From the NCBI RefSeq assembly GCF_037201965.1, contig NZ_CP147518.1, positions 2,355,001 through 2,419,000 of the forward strand: a stretch of 64,000 nucleotides of DNA. Reading direction: 5' to 3'. Numbering within the stretch: the stretch's first letter is position 1; the number at the start of each line of letters is the position of its first letter. Below are positions 8,594 to 17,747 of the stretch, piece after piece. The stretch comes from Spirosoma sp. SC4-14. GTDB lineage: Bacteria > Bacteroidota > Bacteroidia > Cytophagales > Spirosomataceae. The position numbers were made by a program, and so were the translations under genes. Below the pieces are notes generated by a model. That model worked only from the letters and a program-made list of their open reading frames with translations. It did not search any database and had not been told where the DNA came from.

Positions 8594-9526
8594 TTATATG
8601 TTCTGAATTGGCGGTTGCCCCACCACTTCCAGTTTAAAAACGTCATTGCGGGCATAATGGCCAACACAGTCGAAATCAAGCTTACTTTTTGCCAGTGTGG
8701 CAAAATCAAGTTCGGCTGTCAGCAGCCCTTCCTGATTCCAGAGCGGACCAGCCAGCATTTCGCCCAGTGGAGAAATAATAACGCTGCCACCCCGGCTCAT
8801 AATGTCCGGTTCGTTGACAAGGTCGGGCTGATACCGCTCGGGATAATCGGCTTTCCGAACAAACTGATTGCTGGCCAGAACAAAACAACGTCCTTCGAGC
8901 GCAATGTGTTGCATAGTGGCCTGCCAGGAGTCGCGGGAGTCGGCCGTCGGAGCCAGATACAGGTCGATGCCCTGCTGATAGAGCGCTGTGCGGGCCAGGG
9001 GCATGTAGTTTTCCCAGCAAATTAGCCCACCAATCCGGCCCAGATCGGTACTGAAACTAACCAGCGTACGGCCATCGCTTTCGCCCCAGATATACCGTTC
9101 GAGGCCCGTTGGTTTCAGCTTGCGGTGTTTGCCCAGAAAGGTACCGTCCTTACCAAAATAAAACAGTGCGCAATGGAGTGTGCCGCCGATGGGATCGCGT
9201 TCAGTTACGCCCAGCGCCATGAATAAACCTGCTTTCTTAACGGCTTCGCCGATTTTCTGAACATAAGGTGAGGTTTCTTCGAGGCTATTGGCCCAATAGT
9301 CGAGCCATAGGTCGCGGCTTTTGTCAGTTCGGCGCCCTACAATGGCATCGAATGTAAGGCCACGTGGATAGCAGGGAATAAACGATTCGGGAAAGAGTAG
9401 CAGTCGGCAGCCTGCCTGAGCTGCCTTCTCAATCCAGCGAATAACCAACTCGACACTGGCTTCCAGATCGAACAGGGCAGGAGTGGCCTGCACAACGCCC
9501 ACTTTTACGGTTTTAAACTGTACCAT
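8594..9526 (-). CDS. Nitrilase (branch 1-like carbon-nitrogen hydrolase)
   Basis: 310 aa, cytoplasmic. The catalytic set is Glu in LLLFPESFIPCYPRG, Lys in KHRKLKPTGLER, and Cys in GGLICWENYMPLAR. The CWENYMP context around the nucleophile and the later ALEGRCFVLASNQ stretch are characteristic of true nitrilases, which convert a nitrile to an acid plus ammonia. The natural nitrile is not known. It is the first gene of a two-gene unit with the AraC regulator (11-base gap) and starts 19 bases after the moeA stop on the same strand, so read-through from moeA is possible. Confidence 0.9.
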   Translation of the reverse strand: MVQFKTVKVGVVQATPALFDLEASVELVIRWIEKAAQAGCRLLLFPESFIPCYPRGLTFDAIVGRRTDKSRDLWLDYWANSLEETSPYVQKIGEAVKKAGLFMALGVTERDPIGGTLHCALFYFGKDGTFLGKHRKLKPTGLERYIWGESDGRTLVSFSTDLGRIGGLICWENYMPLARTALYQQGIDLYLAPTADSRDSWQATMQHIALEGRCFVLASNQFVRKADYPERYQPDLVNEPDIMSRGGSVIISPLGEMLAGPLWNQEGLLTAELDFATLAKSKLDFDCVGHYARNDVFKLEVVGQPPIQNI

Positions 9527-9544
9527 CGAAAACTTGAAATGTAC

Positions 9545-10735
9545 TTAGTTGCTCCATACCTGAAACGCTTCTCCGGCGCTGAACTCCGACCGATCGGCGG
9601 GTAACTCCATAAACCCATCGGCATTGAGCAGATTGGCAAAATCGGCAGAACCAGAACCCGGTAGCGGTTGAGCCTGCATTTGGCCATCGGCAGAAGAAAC
9701 CAGACGAACGGGCAGAAAATAGGTGATATTGGGCTTGAACGTAACCGCTTCTGCCAGTTGCGCATACTGCGGTGCCGCAGCCGGTAAACCCATAGAGGCT
9801 TTCAGATAAGGCAATACATATCGGTAGGCACATAGCACCGTCGAAACCGGGTTTCCGGGTAAGGCGAAGACGGTTTTGTCGGCCATTGTTCCGAACCAGA
9901 GCGGTTTGCCGGGCCGTTGGGCAATCTGATGGAAATGCTTTTGCACACCAAGTTTTGCCAATACATCGGGCACGAAATCAGCTTTGCCCGCCGAAACACC
10001 ACCGCTCAGGATCAGCACATCGTTTTCCGACAGGAGCGTAGCCAACTGTTCTGCCAGAATGGCCTCGTCGTCGACAATGTGGTTGAGCGTAGCCGTAATG
10101 CCCAGTGCCTGTAACGCTGCCCGAAGCATGTAGGTATTTGACCGTCGAATCTGATAGGGGAGTGGCGTTTCGTCGACATCGACCAGCTCGTCGCCGGTGG
10201 AGATAAGGGCTATGCGGGGCAGTTTCGCCACCTCAACGGTGGCCTGTCCAACCGAAGCCGCTACAGCAATGGCCGATGGACTGAGTTGCGATCCTACCGA
10301 TAATAGCTCATCGCCAGATGTTCGGTCGACGCCCTGCCGGTGTATGTGTTGACCCTGTTCAACGCCGTCGATAGAAATAGTTGCCCGACTGTTGGCAATA
10401 GACACATCTTCATAACGGATTACGGTATCGATGCCAGTAGGAAGCATCGCACCCGTCATCACTTCCAGGCATACTGTTGGCTCGGTCAGGACTTGTGGAG
10501 GCTGACCGGCAAATTGTCGTCCGGCGATTGGAAACGTCCGCTGCCCCGATGCATACGCCGAAAACGATATGCCGATCCCATCCATAGCGACACGGTCGAA
10601 CGGTGGGAAATTGCGGTCGGCCCGGATACTCTGACGCAGGACCCGGCCGGTGGCTTCAATGAGCGGTATCGTTTCGGTCGGTAACGTGAGCAGGTGCTGT
10701 TGAGTAATGGCAAAGGCTTCGGCAACGGAAAACAT
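9545..10735 (-). CDS. moeA: Molybdopterin molybdotransferase MoeA
   Basis: About 396 aa, the usual MoeA length. Family landmarks are in order: the N-terminal FPPFDRVAMDGIG motif, the beta domain with VMTGAMLPTGIDTVIRYEDV, the MoCF-binding core ALISTGDEL then RRSNTYML and ILSGGVSAGKADFV, and FALPGNPVST. MoeA inserts molybdate into adenylated molybdopterin, the last common step of molybdenum cofactor synthesis. The start chosen is the ATG at 10735 (MFSVAEAF); an upstream TTG is also in frame. It diverges from moaC-mobA, with a 28-bp-arm inverted repeat in the shared upstream region. It is likely needed for the FdhF/YdeP-type oxidoreductase at 33.5 kb. Confidence 0.95.
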   Translation of the reverse strand: MFSVAEAFAITQQHLLTLPTETIPLIEATGRVLRQSIRADRNFPPFDRVAMDGIGISFSAYASGQRTFPIAGRQFAGQPPQVLTEPTVCLEVMTGAMLPTGIDTVIRYEDVSIANSRATISIDGVEQGQHIHRQGVDRTSGDELLSVGSQLSPSAIAVAASVGQATVEVAKLPRIALISTGDELVDVDETPLPYQIRRSNTYMLRAALQALGITATLNHIVDDEAILAEQLATLLSENDVLILSGGVSAGKADFVPDVLAKLGVQKHFHQIAQRPGKPLWFGTMADKTVFALPGNPVSTVLCAYRYVLPYLKASMGLPAAAPQYAQLAEAVTFKPNITYFLPVRLVSSADGQMQAQPLPGSGSADFANLLNADGFMELPADRSEFSAGEAFQVWSN

Positions 10736-10744
10736 GATGGTCAA

Positions 10745-10824
10745 TGATGGGTTATGAATGATAAATGATGAATTTTACTACAAAAGTTGCAATCTATTCA
10801 TCATTTATCATTCATAACTCATCA
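10745..10824. repeat. 28-bp-arm inverted repeat of heptamers between divergent moeA and moaC
   Basis: Left arm 10745-10772 and right arm 10797-10824 are reverse complements with one mismatch in 28. Each arm divides exactly into four heptamers: TGATGGG, TTATGAA, TGATAAA, TGATGAA on the left; TTCATCA, TTTATCA, TTCATAA, CTCATCA on the right. The 24-base loop starts TTTTACTAC. It fills the whole divergent promoter region, so it cannot be a terminator; it could be a regulatory site or a repeat that landed there. Confidence 0.85.
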
Positions 10825-10833
10825 TTAATCTTC

Positions 10834-11328
10834 ATGGATTCTCTCTCTCATATCAACGCTGAAGGTAATCCGTCGATGGTCGATGTGGGGGCAAAGCGGA
10901 TTTCCCGCCGTACGGCGCGTGCCCGCAGCGTAGTTGCACTGGGCCCCAACATCATGCAGCATCTGTCGCAGACTGACGGTTCGGCTGCGGATATACAAAC
11001 CCGTAAAGGTCCCGTTTTTCAGACAGCTATTATTGCCGGAACAATGGCGGCCAAACGCACCGACGACCTCATTCCGCTTTGTCATTCGCTGGGGCTCGAT
11101 AACTGCCAGATTACGGTTACGGTCGATGGGTCTGATGCAGTGATCGACTGCCTGGTTTCGACCGAAGGAAAAACCGGTGTTGAAATGGAAGCGCTCGTTG
11201 GTGCGTCGGTGGCTGCGCTGACGGTCTATGATATGTGTAAAGCCCTGTCGCACGACATTATTATCAGGGAAACCAAACTGATGGAAAAAACGGGTGGAAA
11301 ACGCGATTTCAAACGGGACGATGCTTAA
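10834..11328 (+). CDS. moaC: Cyclic pyranopterin monophosphate synthase MoaC
   Basis: 164 aa with the ATG at 10834, matching the family length of about 160; an in-frame ATG at 10765 lies in the inverted repeat and would add an unconserved tail. Family signatures: MVDVGAKRISRRTARA at the start, TRKGPVFQTAIIAGTMAAKR, the substrate site LIPLCHSLGLDN, and GKTGVEMEALVGASVAALTV near the end. With MoaA it makes cyclic pyranopterin from GTP, the first step of molybdenum cofactor synthesis. It overlaps mobA by eight bases (its GCTTAA stop region shares the mobA ATG), so the two are translationally coupled. moaA, moaD and moaE are not in the window. Confidence 0.95.
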   Translation: MDSLSHINAEGNPSMVDVGAKRISRRTARARSVVALGPNIMQHLSQTDGSAADIQTRKGPVFQTAIIAGTMAAKRTDDLIPLCHSLGLDNCQITVTVDGSDAVIDCLVSTEGKTGVEMEALVGASVAALTVYDMCKALSHDIIIRETKLMEKTGGKRDFKRDDA

Positions 11329-11902
11329 TGGGCTGGTGCTGATTGGCGGACGAAGCCGACGGATGGGGGAGGATAAATCGATACTGGTTTATCACAACAA
11401 GCCCCAGCGCGAATACCTGACCGATTTGTTACGACATTATTGCGATACGGTTTATTGGTCGGTTAATGCCAAACAGGCTGGCGAACTACCCAATACCGAA
11501 CAGCCACTGATTGTCGATGCGTTCGATGAGTTGATGGGGCCGCTGAACGGGATTATGTCGGCTATGCAAACCGTGCCCAATGCGGCCTGGCTGGTGGTTG
11601 CCTGCGATATGCCATTGCTATCGAATCGAACTCTTGATAGGCTGGTGGCTGCTCGTAATCCGGCAAAACGGGCAACGGCCTTTTACGATTCGGATGGGCG
11701 ATTTCCGGAGCCGCTGCTTTGTATCTGGGAACCTACTATGAAAACGGCATTGCAGAAATCACTGGCCGATGGGTATTATTCGCCCCGGCAAATGCTAATG
11801 GTGAACGATGTTGAACTGCTACATCCGCCCGACATTCGTGAGTTGCTGAACATTAACGACCCGGAAACCAAAGCCGCTTTTATAAATGACATTGGTCATT
11901 AG
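11321..11902 (+). CDS. mobA: Molybdenum cofactor guanylyltransferase-like protein MobA
   Basis: About 193 aa, starting at the ATG that overlaps the moaC stop. The N-terminus has the MobA nucleotidyltransferase loop LIGGRSRRMGEDKS; PLNGIMSAMQ, VVACDMPLLS and FPEPLLCIWEP follow. MobA adds GMP to molybdopterin to give the guanine-dinucleotide form used by DMSO-reductase-family enzymes, which fits the FdhF/YdeP-type enzyme at 33.5 kb. A CTP-specific MocA-like role cannot be ruled out but the sequence looks closer to MobA. The last codons (FINDIGH) lie inside the left arm of a 21-bp inverted repeat. Confidence 0.88.
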   Translation: MLNGLVLIGGRSRRMGEDKSILVYHNKPQREYLTDLLRHYCDTVYWSVNAKQAGELPNTEQPLIVDAFDELMGPLNGIMSAMQTVPNAAWLVVACDMPLLSNRTLDRLVAARNPAKRATAFYDSDGRFPEPLLCIWEPTMKTALQKSLADGYYSPRQMLMVNDVELLHPPDIRELLNINDPETKAAFINDIGH

Positions 11903-11934
11903 GCATTACTACCAATGACCAATGTCATTTATAA
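11880..11934. terminator. 21-bp-arm inverted repeat at the end of mobA, probable bidirectional terminator
   Basis: Arms 11880-11900 and 11914-11934 are exact reverse complements; the loop has 13 bases. The right arm is three heptamers AATGACC, AATGTCA, TTTATAA. It lies between convergent genes (mobA and the SusD gene, stop at 11937), where a shared terminator would be expected. The left arm is within mobA coding sequence. Confidence 0.7.
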
Positions 11935-11936
11935 CC

Positions 11937-13487
11937 TTACTTCACATCCCAGAAAATTGTAGTTGTGAGTTTATCGTTCGCACTTACGCTATTATAGTTT
12001 GCAGTGTTGAGTGAGCTTTCACTGGTCGGGTAGAGCAAACGAGTGGGCGGTGTTTTCGCCGTGGCTGAACCATTATCGGTTGGAAATGTAAAACCGATGA
12101 GTTTTGTCCGGCGCGCTTCCGCCCAGGCCTGTGTGGCCTGCATGACCGTATAGTCGACCCATTTCTGTGTGGCAATCTTCTTCAGATTGTCGGTTCCGTA
12201 AGCGATTGATGGCGCGGCCAGAAACGCCGTGATTTGCGCTTCGGTAGGTGCTGTATCTTTTTTGCCGGTATAACTACTGTTGTTATTGATGCCATACCAG
12301 AACGCAATGGACTGACGAATACCGCTTTCGTAGGCTGTTTTAGCATTGCCCAGCCCCCACCGTTCATAAGCTTCGGCTTTGTTGAACCAGCTTTCGGCCG
12401 AGGTCATCAAAATACCCGGAAACAGGTTGTTTTCGGAGAACGTAGTCGAATCCCAGCGCGAAACAGCGTTGGCCGTTTGGGCGGCCGTTAGTTGAGTTGC
12501 ATTCCAGGTGTTGACAACGCCCGTGTATTTGCCCGACGCATTAGTTGTAAAATAAACCGGTAGCCGGGGGTCGTTGGCCGGGGCCATTACATTGTCGATC
12601 AGATAGGACGGAGCATATGGATTTACGCCAAAGCCATTTCGCATATCGTTCACGGCAACCAGATTGCTGGTCGTTGTGGCCGGCTGAATAGTGATACTTT
12701 CGCTGGCTGAATCGACTAGTGGGTACTGGTTCGGATTGTTCAGAATAGTCGTAACCAGCGCTTTAGCCGTAGTTTCATCGGCATTGGAAATTCGCATGGC
12801 CAAACGAAGTATCAACGAGTTGCAATACTTTCGCCACTTCAGAATGCTGCCTTTGTTTACATAGTCATACGAGGTAAACTGAGTTGTATAAAAGCTCGAA
12901 GGAGTGGCCGTGGCCAGATAATCTGAAATTCGTTTCAGATCAGTCAGCATGTCGGTATACGTCGTTTTTGAGTTGTCGTAGGTGGCCAGGCTAATGGTAC
13001 CCTGTGCATTCAACTGGCCAGCGGTTTTGAACGGAATGTCGCCCCACAGGTCGATCATCTGCCCTGTCTGATCGTAGAGAAAGATCCGTGCCGTTTCCAG
13101 AAAGAGTTGTAGACCGGCTTTGTCTTCAGCTCCTAACGTGTTATATACTTTTTCGAGCTCCCGATATCGGGCCATCGTTTGTGTATAATACACATTCCAT
13201 CGGTCGGAGTTGTAGGCCGTAACTTGTTCGTACACGCCGTTTGTGGTAGTAAAGCCATTGAGCTGGCTATAGGTACCAATTTCCGGAATCAGGAATGTAT
13301 ATAAATTCCAATAGCGAGGGCTAACGCGTTCGTTGAATAGCATACCCGCCCACAGCCGTTGAACATCGGCCGAAACCGCACCGCTGGGGTTAATATACGC
13401 ACTGTCGATTTCGGATTGCTTACAGCCGGTCAGGAACGTTCCGAGGCTTAGCAGACCAAGCAAACAGGTAATGATAATTCGTTTCAT
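11937..13487 (-). CDS. SusD/RagB-family outer-membrane lipoprotein (SusD-like 2 group)
   Basis: 516 aa. Lipoprotein signal with lipobox LTGC at about residue 22. The body has the helical TPR-like organisation of SusD proteins: an early conserved RYWNLYTFLIPEIG, QLFLETARIFLYDQTGQMIDLWGDIPF, and the C-terminal ESWFNKAEAYERWG with EAQITAFLAAPSIAY and WVDYTVMQATQAWAEARRT. It sits over the SusC barrel on the cell surface and captures the ligand. It lies 97 bases downstream of the SusC gene on the same strand; the pair is one uptake system. No sigma/anti-sigma pair or glycoside hydrolase is adjacent, so the substrate (glycan, peptide or other) stays open. Confidence 0.92.
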   Translation of the reverse strand: MKRIIITCLLGLLSLGTFLTGCKQSEIDSAYINPSGAVSADVQRLWAGMLFNERVSPRYWNLYTFLIPEIGTYSQLNGFTTTNGVYEQVTAYNSDRWNVYYTQTMARYRELEKVYNTLGAEDKAGLQLFLETARIFLYDQTGQMIDLWGDIPFKTAGQLNAQGTISLATYDNSKTTYTDMLTDLKRISDYLATATPSSFYTTQFTSYDYVNKGSILKWRKYCNSLILRLAMRISNADETTAKALVTTILNNPNQYPLVDSASESITIQPATTTSNLVAVNDMRNGFGVNPYAPSYLIDNVMAPANDPRLPVYFTTNASGKYTGVVNTWNATQLTAAQTANAVSRWDSTTFSENNLFPGILMTSAESWFNKAEAYERWGLGNAKTAYESGIRQSIAFWYGINNNSSYTGKKDTAPTEAQITAFLAAPSIAYGTDNLKKIATQKWVDYTVMQATQAWAEARRTKLIGFTFPTDNGSATAKTPPTRLLYPTSESSLNTANYNSVSANDKLTTTIFWDVK

Positions 13488-13533
13488 ATCAACACTAGTA
13501 TGATTCAGTTAATGAGGTCAATTTGGGGTTCTT

Positions 13534-13582
13534 TTATTCGTCATTGGTCTTCTGTTATGGATTACTCTAATGACGAATGACT
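13534..13582. repeat. Heptamer-repeat spacer between the SusC and SusD genes
   Basis: 49 bases that can be read as seven heptamers: TTATTCG, TCATTGG, TCTTCTG, TTATGGA, TTACTCT, AATGACG, AATGACT. ATTCGTCATT (13536-13545) pairs with AATGACGAAT (13569-13578). A hairpin here could lower SusD expression relative to SusC, or do nothing. Confidence 0.55.
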
Positions 13583-13584
13583 AA

Positions 13585-16500
13585 CTAGAAGGAGAACCGG
13601 ATACTTCCTCCCATCGAGCGAGTAGCGGCATTGCCTGCTCCTACTGATGTAGCTCTTGATACCCAGTTGGTGCCGACACCTTCTTCAGGATCAAGACCGG
13701 GCAGGGTTTTGTAGAAGTAAAACAGGTTTCTGCCGTAGGCCGAAATCGTCAGATTCTGCATTTTTAACTTCGACCGCAAACGCACCGGGAATGAGTACGA
13801 CAGCGAAATCTCACGCAGTTTGATGTAATTGTTGTCGAAAACGGCGTCTTTGTAGGTGATGTTCGAGCCGGAGCCTGGATAGCCACCCCAGTTGTAGTGA
13901 TACCGATAATATTGCGGAGCTTCTACCACTACTTTGTTTTCTTCACCGCTTTCGGTAACGCCTTTGGCAATGATACCGTCCGTGAATACTTTTTGGCCGT
14001 TGGGGCCAGCCGCCGTACCAGCCGCAACCTGAACCAGTTTACCCGTGCCATCGTCGTAGTACGAAAGCCCACCGTGTTCGGCATCACGACCGAAGATCGA
14101 GTTTTTGTACATACCGGAACCGGTGCCGTACAGACGCGATAGCGAAATGATCTGACCACCCCATACAAAGTCGGTCAGCACGTTGAGCGAGAAATTTCTG
14201 TAGGTCAGCGTGTTCATCAAACCACCCGAAAACTTCGACTGGATATTTCCGAAATTGACCAGTTTGCTGTAGTCAATCACATAGAACCCATCTTCGCCAA
14301 CGATATAGTTACCCTGAGCGTCTTTTTTATGATCGTATCCCCAGATGCTACCAGCGGCTTCGCCCGGTTTGGCATACACATACAGCGATCCGTTGTCCTT
14401 GTTGTCGAGCGTAAGTTGTTCCAGACCATTAGCCAGCGAAATTACTTTGCCCCGGTTTACGGCGAAGTTCAGACGGGCATCCCACGAAAAATCTTTGGTT
14501 TTAACTGGCGAGCCATATAACGACAGTTCAACACCGTAGTTCCGCATATCGCCTACATTTACCAGTACGCTGCTTGCACCAATTGTCGATGGTGTACCGA
14601 GGCTGGTGATCTGATCTTTGATCTTGTTGTTGTAGTAGGTCAGGTCGAAGCCGAGCCGGTTCGATAGGAAGCGATTCTCTAACCCGATTTCAAATTCGGT
14701 CTTCATCTCGTTTTTCAGGTTCTTGTTCCCATAGCCCGATGATGCTGGATAGAGGTAGGGCACACCGTCGAGACTTCCCGACGAATAGACAATGTTGGAG
14801 ATATATCGATCGGGTGGGTTTCCAACAATACCCCATGCACCTCTCAGTTTGCTGTACGATACGAACTTAGGCATCTGAAAGGCATTGCTCAATTCGAGCG
14901 AAGTGCTGACGCCGGGATAGTAGAAGGTGTTGTTACCCGGTGCCAGTGTCGACGAACGCTCCCGACGCAGGGTTCCTTCTACAAACAGGAAGTTGTTGTA
15001 TTCCAGATTGACAATTCCAAACACTCCATCTTTGAGCAGATAGCCGATGGATGAGCTCCCCGACGGCGGATTGTTCTTGCTCGCGCTGAGGCTAAACCAG
15101 TTTTCCGACGTTAGTCCATCGCGGGTACCTGCCGTATTGGTTGTGTATTTCTCCCGGCGTCCCTGATAGCCAACCGAAACCGTTGCGTTAAACTTGTCGG
15201 TTAGTTTCCGTTCGTAGCTCAGCAACAGGTCGCCATACGTAAAGGTCGATGTGTTGGCACTGGTTCCGTAGTAACCGCTGGCTCCCGCCGACAATTGTTG
15301 TGTGCTTCGTTCTTTGGTTTCCTGATAGTAGCTGGTGTAATCGACACCCATCCGGCCACGTAAATTTAGCCCTTTGGCAATATTGTAGTTCAGCATAGCC
15401 GATGGCATAAAACGGTTCGAGGTTTCGTCGTAGCTGTTGGCAAGCTGATTCCATAAGAAGTCGAGGAAGTCTTTCGCGCGGATGTTGTATTTCAGACGCT
15501 CGTCGGTATCCAGGTTAGAGTTGTAGTCAACCCATTTGTAGCCTTTCGATGTCTGGTATTTGTCGAAATAAACATCCATATAGTCGGCCGGACTGAAGAA
15601 ACCGCCAAAGTTGTTAGTCAGATAATAAATCTGGCGGGGACGGTTGTGAACTTTCTCGTTCACGTAGTTCATCACCAGATTCAACGTCAGTTTGGGGGTG
15701 ATCGAATACTTCGAATTCAGGTTAAAGGTGTTTTTCTGCTGCTGACCTCCAATCTGAATCCCCTGATAATCGTTGCGGGTATACGAAATCCGGTAGTTGC
15801 CTTTGTCAGTTGAGTTGCTCAGCGCTACGTTAGCGATCAGGCTGCTACCGGTCCGGTAGAACTGTTTCCAGTTATTGGCATGTGAAACATACGGACGAAT
15901 CTGTCCATCCCACCAGTATACGTCGCTGCCGTCCATCTTCGGGCCAAACTGAGCGTAAGACCGGAAGTTTGGATACTTCACCGACTGGCCGTTGACGGTC
16001 GTATGAATCCAGCCGTCGTCGTCGGCACCAAACGATGCTTTATTAACTGAACGTTCGTAACCAGGTCCCCATTCTGTTTGCAGATCGGGTGCTGTGGAAA
16101 CTTTTTCGACGTTGGCCGATAGGTTTACATCAACGCCCAAGCCACGGCTGGCGCGACCCTGACCATTTTTGGTCGTAATCACAATAACACCAAAGTTGGC
16201 ATCGGAACCATAGAGTGCCGAAGCCGCAGCACCTTTCAGAATGTTGATGTCCTGAATGTTTTCAGGGTTAATATCCAGCAAACCGTTTCCGTTAATTTTC
16301 TGGTTGTTCCAATATCCTTCGTTGTTAGCGTCGCCGTTTCGAACAATGACCCCGTCGACAACAATCAGTGGCTGGCGCTGGTAGCCAATGGAGTTTACCC
16401 CCCGAATCTGAATACCAACGGCGCTGGTAGCTCCGCCCGTGTTGGCATTGATAACCACGCCGGGGGCTTTACCGTAAAGTGCCGACGCGAAATTGGTTGG

Positions 16501-16908
16501 GGATGTTTTGATGATGTTTTCGCCCGAAACCTGCGTAGTGGCATAACCTAGTTTCCGCTGCTCTTTCGGAATACCAAGGGCCGTAACAACCACTTCATTC
16601 AGCACTTTTTCGTCTTCCTGTAGCGTAATGTCGACAATTGTGCGCCCGTTGAGCGGTATCGTTTGAGTAACGTACCCAATAAACGAAGCAACAATGGTTC
16701 CGCGCGTGTCGGGAACAGTTAAGGTGTACTTGCCATTGGCGTCGGTTACGGTTCCGGCTGTGGTGCCCTGTACTATAATGGACACGCCTGGCAGGTTTTC
16801 GCCTACCCCTGAACTCACTCTACCCGTTATCGTTGCTTTTTGAGCAACGGCCTGAAGGCTAAAAAACAGCAGCCAGAGCAATACTGTTTTGGGTAAATAG
16901 TTTCCCAT
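13585..16908 (-). CDS. SusC/RagA-family TonB-linked outer-membrane protein
   Basis: 1107 aa. A signal peptide ends near AVAQ (residue 23). A CarboxypepD_reg-like domain (about 25-105) is followed by the SusC hallmark LQEDEKVLNEVVVTALG, then the plug with GVQIRGVNSIGYQRQPL and ENIQDINILKGAAASALYG, and a long beta-barrel ending in GGSIRFSF. It forms the transport barrel under the SusD lid and takes energy from TonB. First gene of a two-gene unit with the SusD gene. The upstream region is AT-rich, but I cannot fix a promoter box with confidence. Confidence 0.94.
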   Translation of the reverse strand: MGNYLPKTVLLWLLFFSLQAVAQKATITGRVSSGVGENLPGVSIIVQGTTAGTVTDANGKYTLTVPDTRGTIVASFIGYVTQTIPLNGRTIVDITLQEDEKVLNEVVVTALGIPKEQRKLGYATTQVSGENIIKTSPTNFASALYGKAPGVVINANTGGATSAVGIQIRGVNSIGYQRQPLIVVDGVIVRNGDANNEGYWNNQKINGNGLLDINPENIQDINILKGAAASALYGSDANFGVIVITTKNGQGRASRGLGVDVNLSANVEKVSTAPDLQTEWGPGYERSVNKASFGADDDGWIHTTVNGQSVKYPNFRSYAQFGPKMDGSDVYWWDGQIRPYVSHANNWKQFYRTGSSLIANVALSNSTDKGNYRISYTRNDYQGIQIGGQQQKNTFNLNSKYSITPKLTLNLVMNYVNEKVHNRPRQIYYLTNNFGGFFSPADYMDVYFDKYQTSKGYKWVDYNSNLDTDERLKYNIRAKDFLDFLWNQLANSYDETSNRFMPSAMLNYNIAKGLNLRGRMGVDYTSYYQETKERSTQQLSAGASGYYGTSANTSTFTYGDLLLSYERKLTDKFNATVSVGYQGRREKYTTNTAGTRDGLTSENWFSLSASKNNPPSGSSSIGYLLKDGVFGIVNLEYNNFLFVEGTLRRERSSTLAPGNNTFYYPGVSTSLELSNAFQMPKFVSYSKLRGAWGIVGNPPDRYISNIVYSSGSLDGVPYLYPASSGYGNKNLKNEMKTEFEIGLENRFLSNRLGFDLTYYNNKIKDQITSLGTPSTIGASSVLVNVGDMRNYGVELSLYGSPVKTKDFSWDARLNFAVNRGKVISLANGLEQLTLDNKDNGSLYVYAKPGEAAGSIWGYDHKKDAQGNYIVGEDGFYVIDYSKLVNFGNIQSKFSGGLMNTLTYRNFSLNVLTDFVWGGQIISLSRLYGTGSGMYKNSIFGRDAEHGGLSYYDDGTGKLVQVAAGTAAGPNGQKVFTDGIIAKGVTESGEENKVVVEAPQYYRYHYNWGGYPGSGSNITYKDAVFDNNYIKLREISLSYSFPVRLRSKLKMQNLTISAYGRNLFYFYKTLPGLDPEEGVGTNWVSRATSVGAGNAATRSMGGSIRFSF

Positions 16909-17073
16909 AAAATTTATTATTTATCTAAAAGTTAGGAAAATTTTTTAAAAACTCAAGTTTAAGGCTATTTTAACAAACAGCCAAATCATACCGAAAAAAA
17001 TACTTATTGCAGTATGCGTAACTACTCAAAACATGCCGTTAAACTTGTTGTTATAGTTTAAAAAGGAACTTGA

Positions 17074-17682
17074 ATGAACTGCCTCCGGAAAATGCTTCTT
17101 GCCATTGGGTCGATATCTGTAGTGCCAATGGCTAATGCCCAGCGCGTTGAGCCTGTGCCAGAACTCCGTGTTTTCAGTGAGCAACGAATTCAGCATCAGA
17201 AGATACTCGGGCTGGCGCTTGGCGGGTATGCATTGGCCAATATTGCGGTGGGTAGTATTGCCGCAGGCCAAACAACAGGCGAAACCCGATACATGCATCG
17301 CATGAATGTGTACTGGAATCTGGTAAACCTGGGTATTGCCGGAGCCGGACTATTAGGCGCGCGAAAAGCGAATGCTGCCAATGAACCATTACCGCAGGCA
17401 GTTCGGCGGCACGAAACCATGAAACAGGTGTTGCTCTTCAATGCGGGGCTGGATGTGGCTTACATAGCTGGCGGAGCGTACCTGAGTGAACGGGCAATGT
17501 CGCATCCCAACAAACAGGATCAATTACGTGGGTATGGCAAGTCGATCATGATGCAGGGGGGCTTTCTGCTGGCCTTCGACCTGGTGAATTACGCTATTTT
17601 TAAACGCCGTGGCGACAGGCAGGAAATGAAGCTTCTTTCGGCCAGTCCGATGGGGGCTGGTTTTGTCGTGCCTATCAAATAA
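17074..17682 (+). CDS. Small membrane protein, DUF6992-like
   Basis: 202 aa. A likely signal peptide ends at MANAQ. Four hydrophobic segments follow (about 50-65, 85-100, 130-145, 160-180), with charged linkers, so it is probably a cytoplasmic-membrane protein. The sequence resembles uncharacterised Bacteroidota proteins of the DUF6992 type (LGGYALANIAVGSIA and MHRMNVYWNLVNLGIAG are the typical stretches). No function is known. The start follows an AT-rich region shared with the divergent SusC gene. The next gene begins 65 bases after its stop. Confidence 0.7.
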   Translation: MNCLRKMLLAIGSISVVPMANAQRVEPVPELRVFSEQRIQHQKILGLALGGYALANIAVGSIAAGQTTGETRYMHRMNVYWNLVNLGIAGAGLLGARKANAANEPLPQAVRRHETMKQVLLFNAGLDVAYIAGGAYLSERAMSHPNKQDQLRGYGKSIMMQGGFLLAFDLVNYAIFKRRGDRQEMKLLSASPMGAGFVVPIK

Positions 17683-17747
17683 TGCCAACAACTACCGGGC
17701 ATAGGGGTTATACTACCTGTAGGAAACGTAACATAATCTGGTTAACT

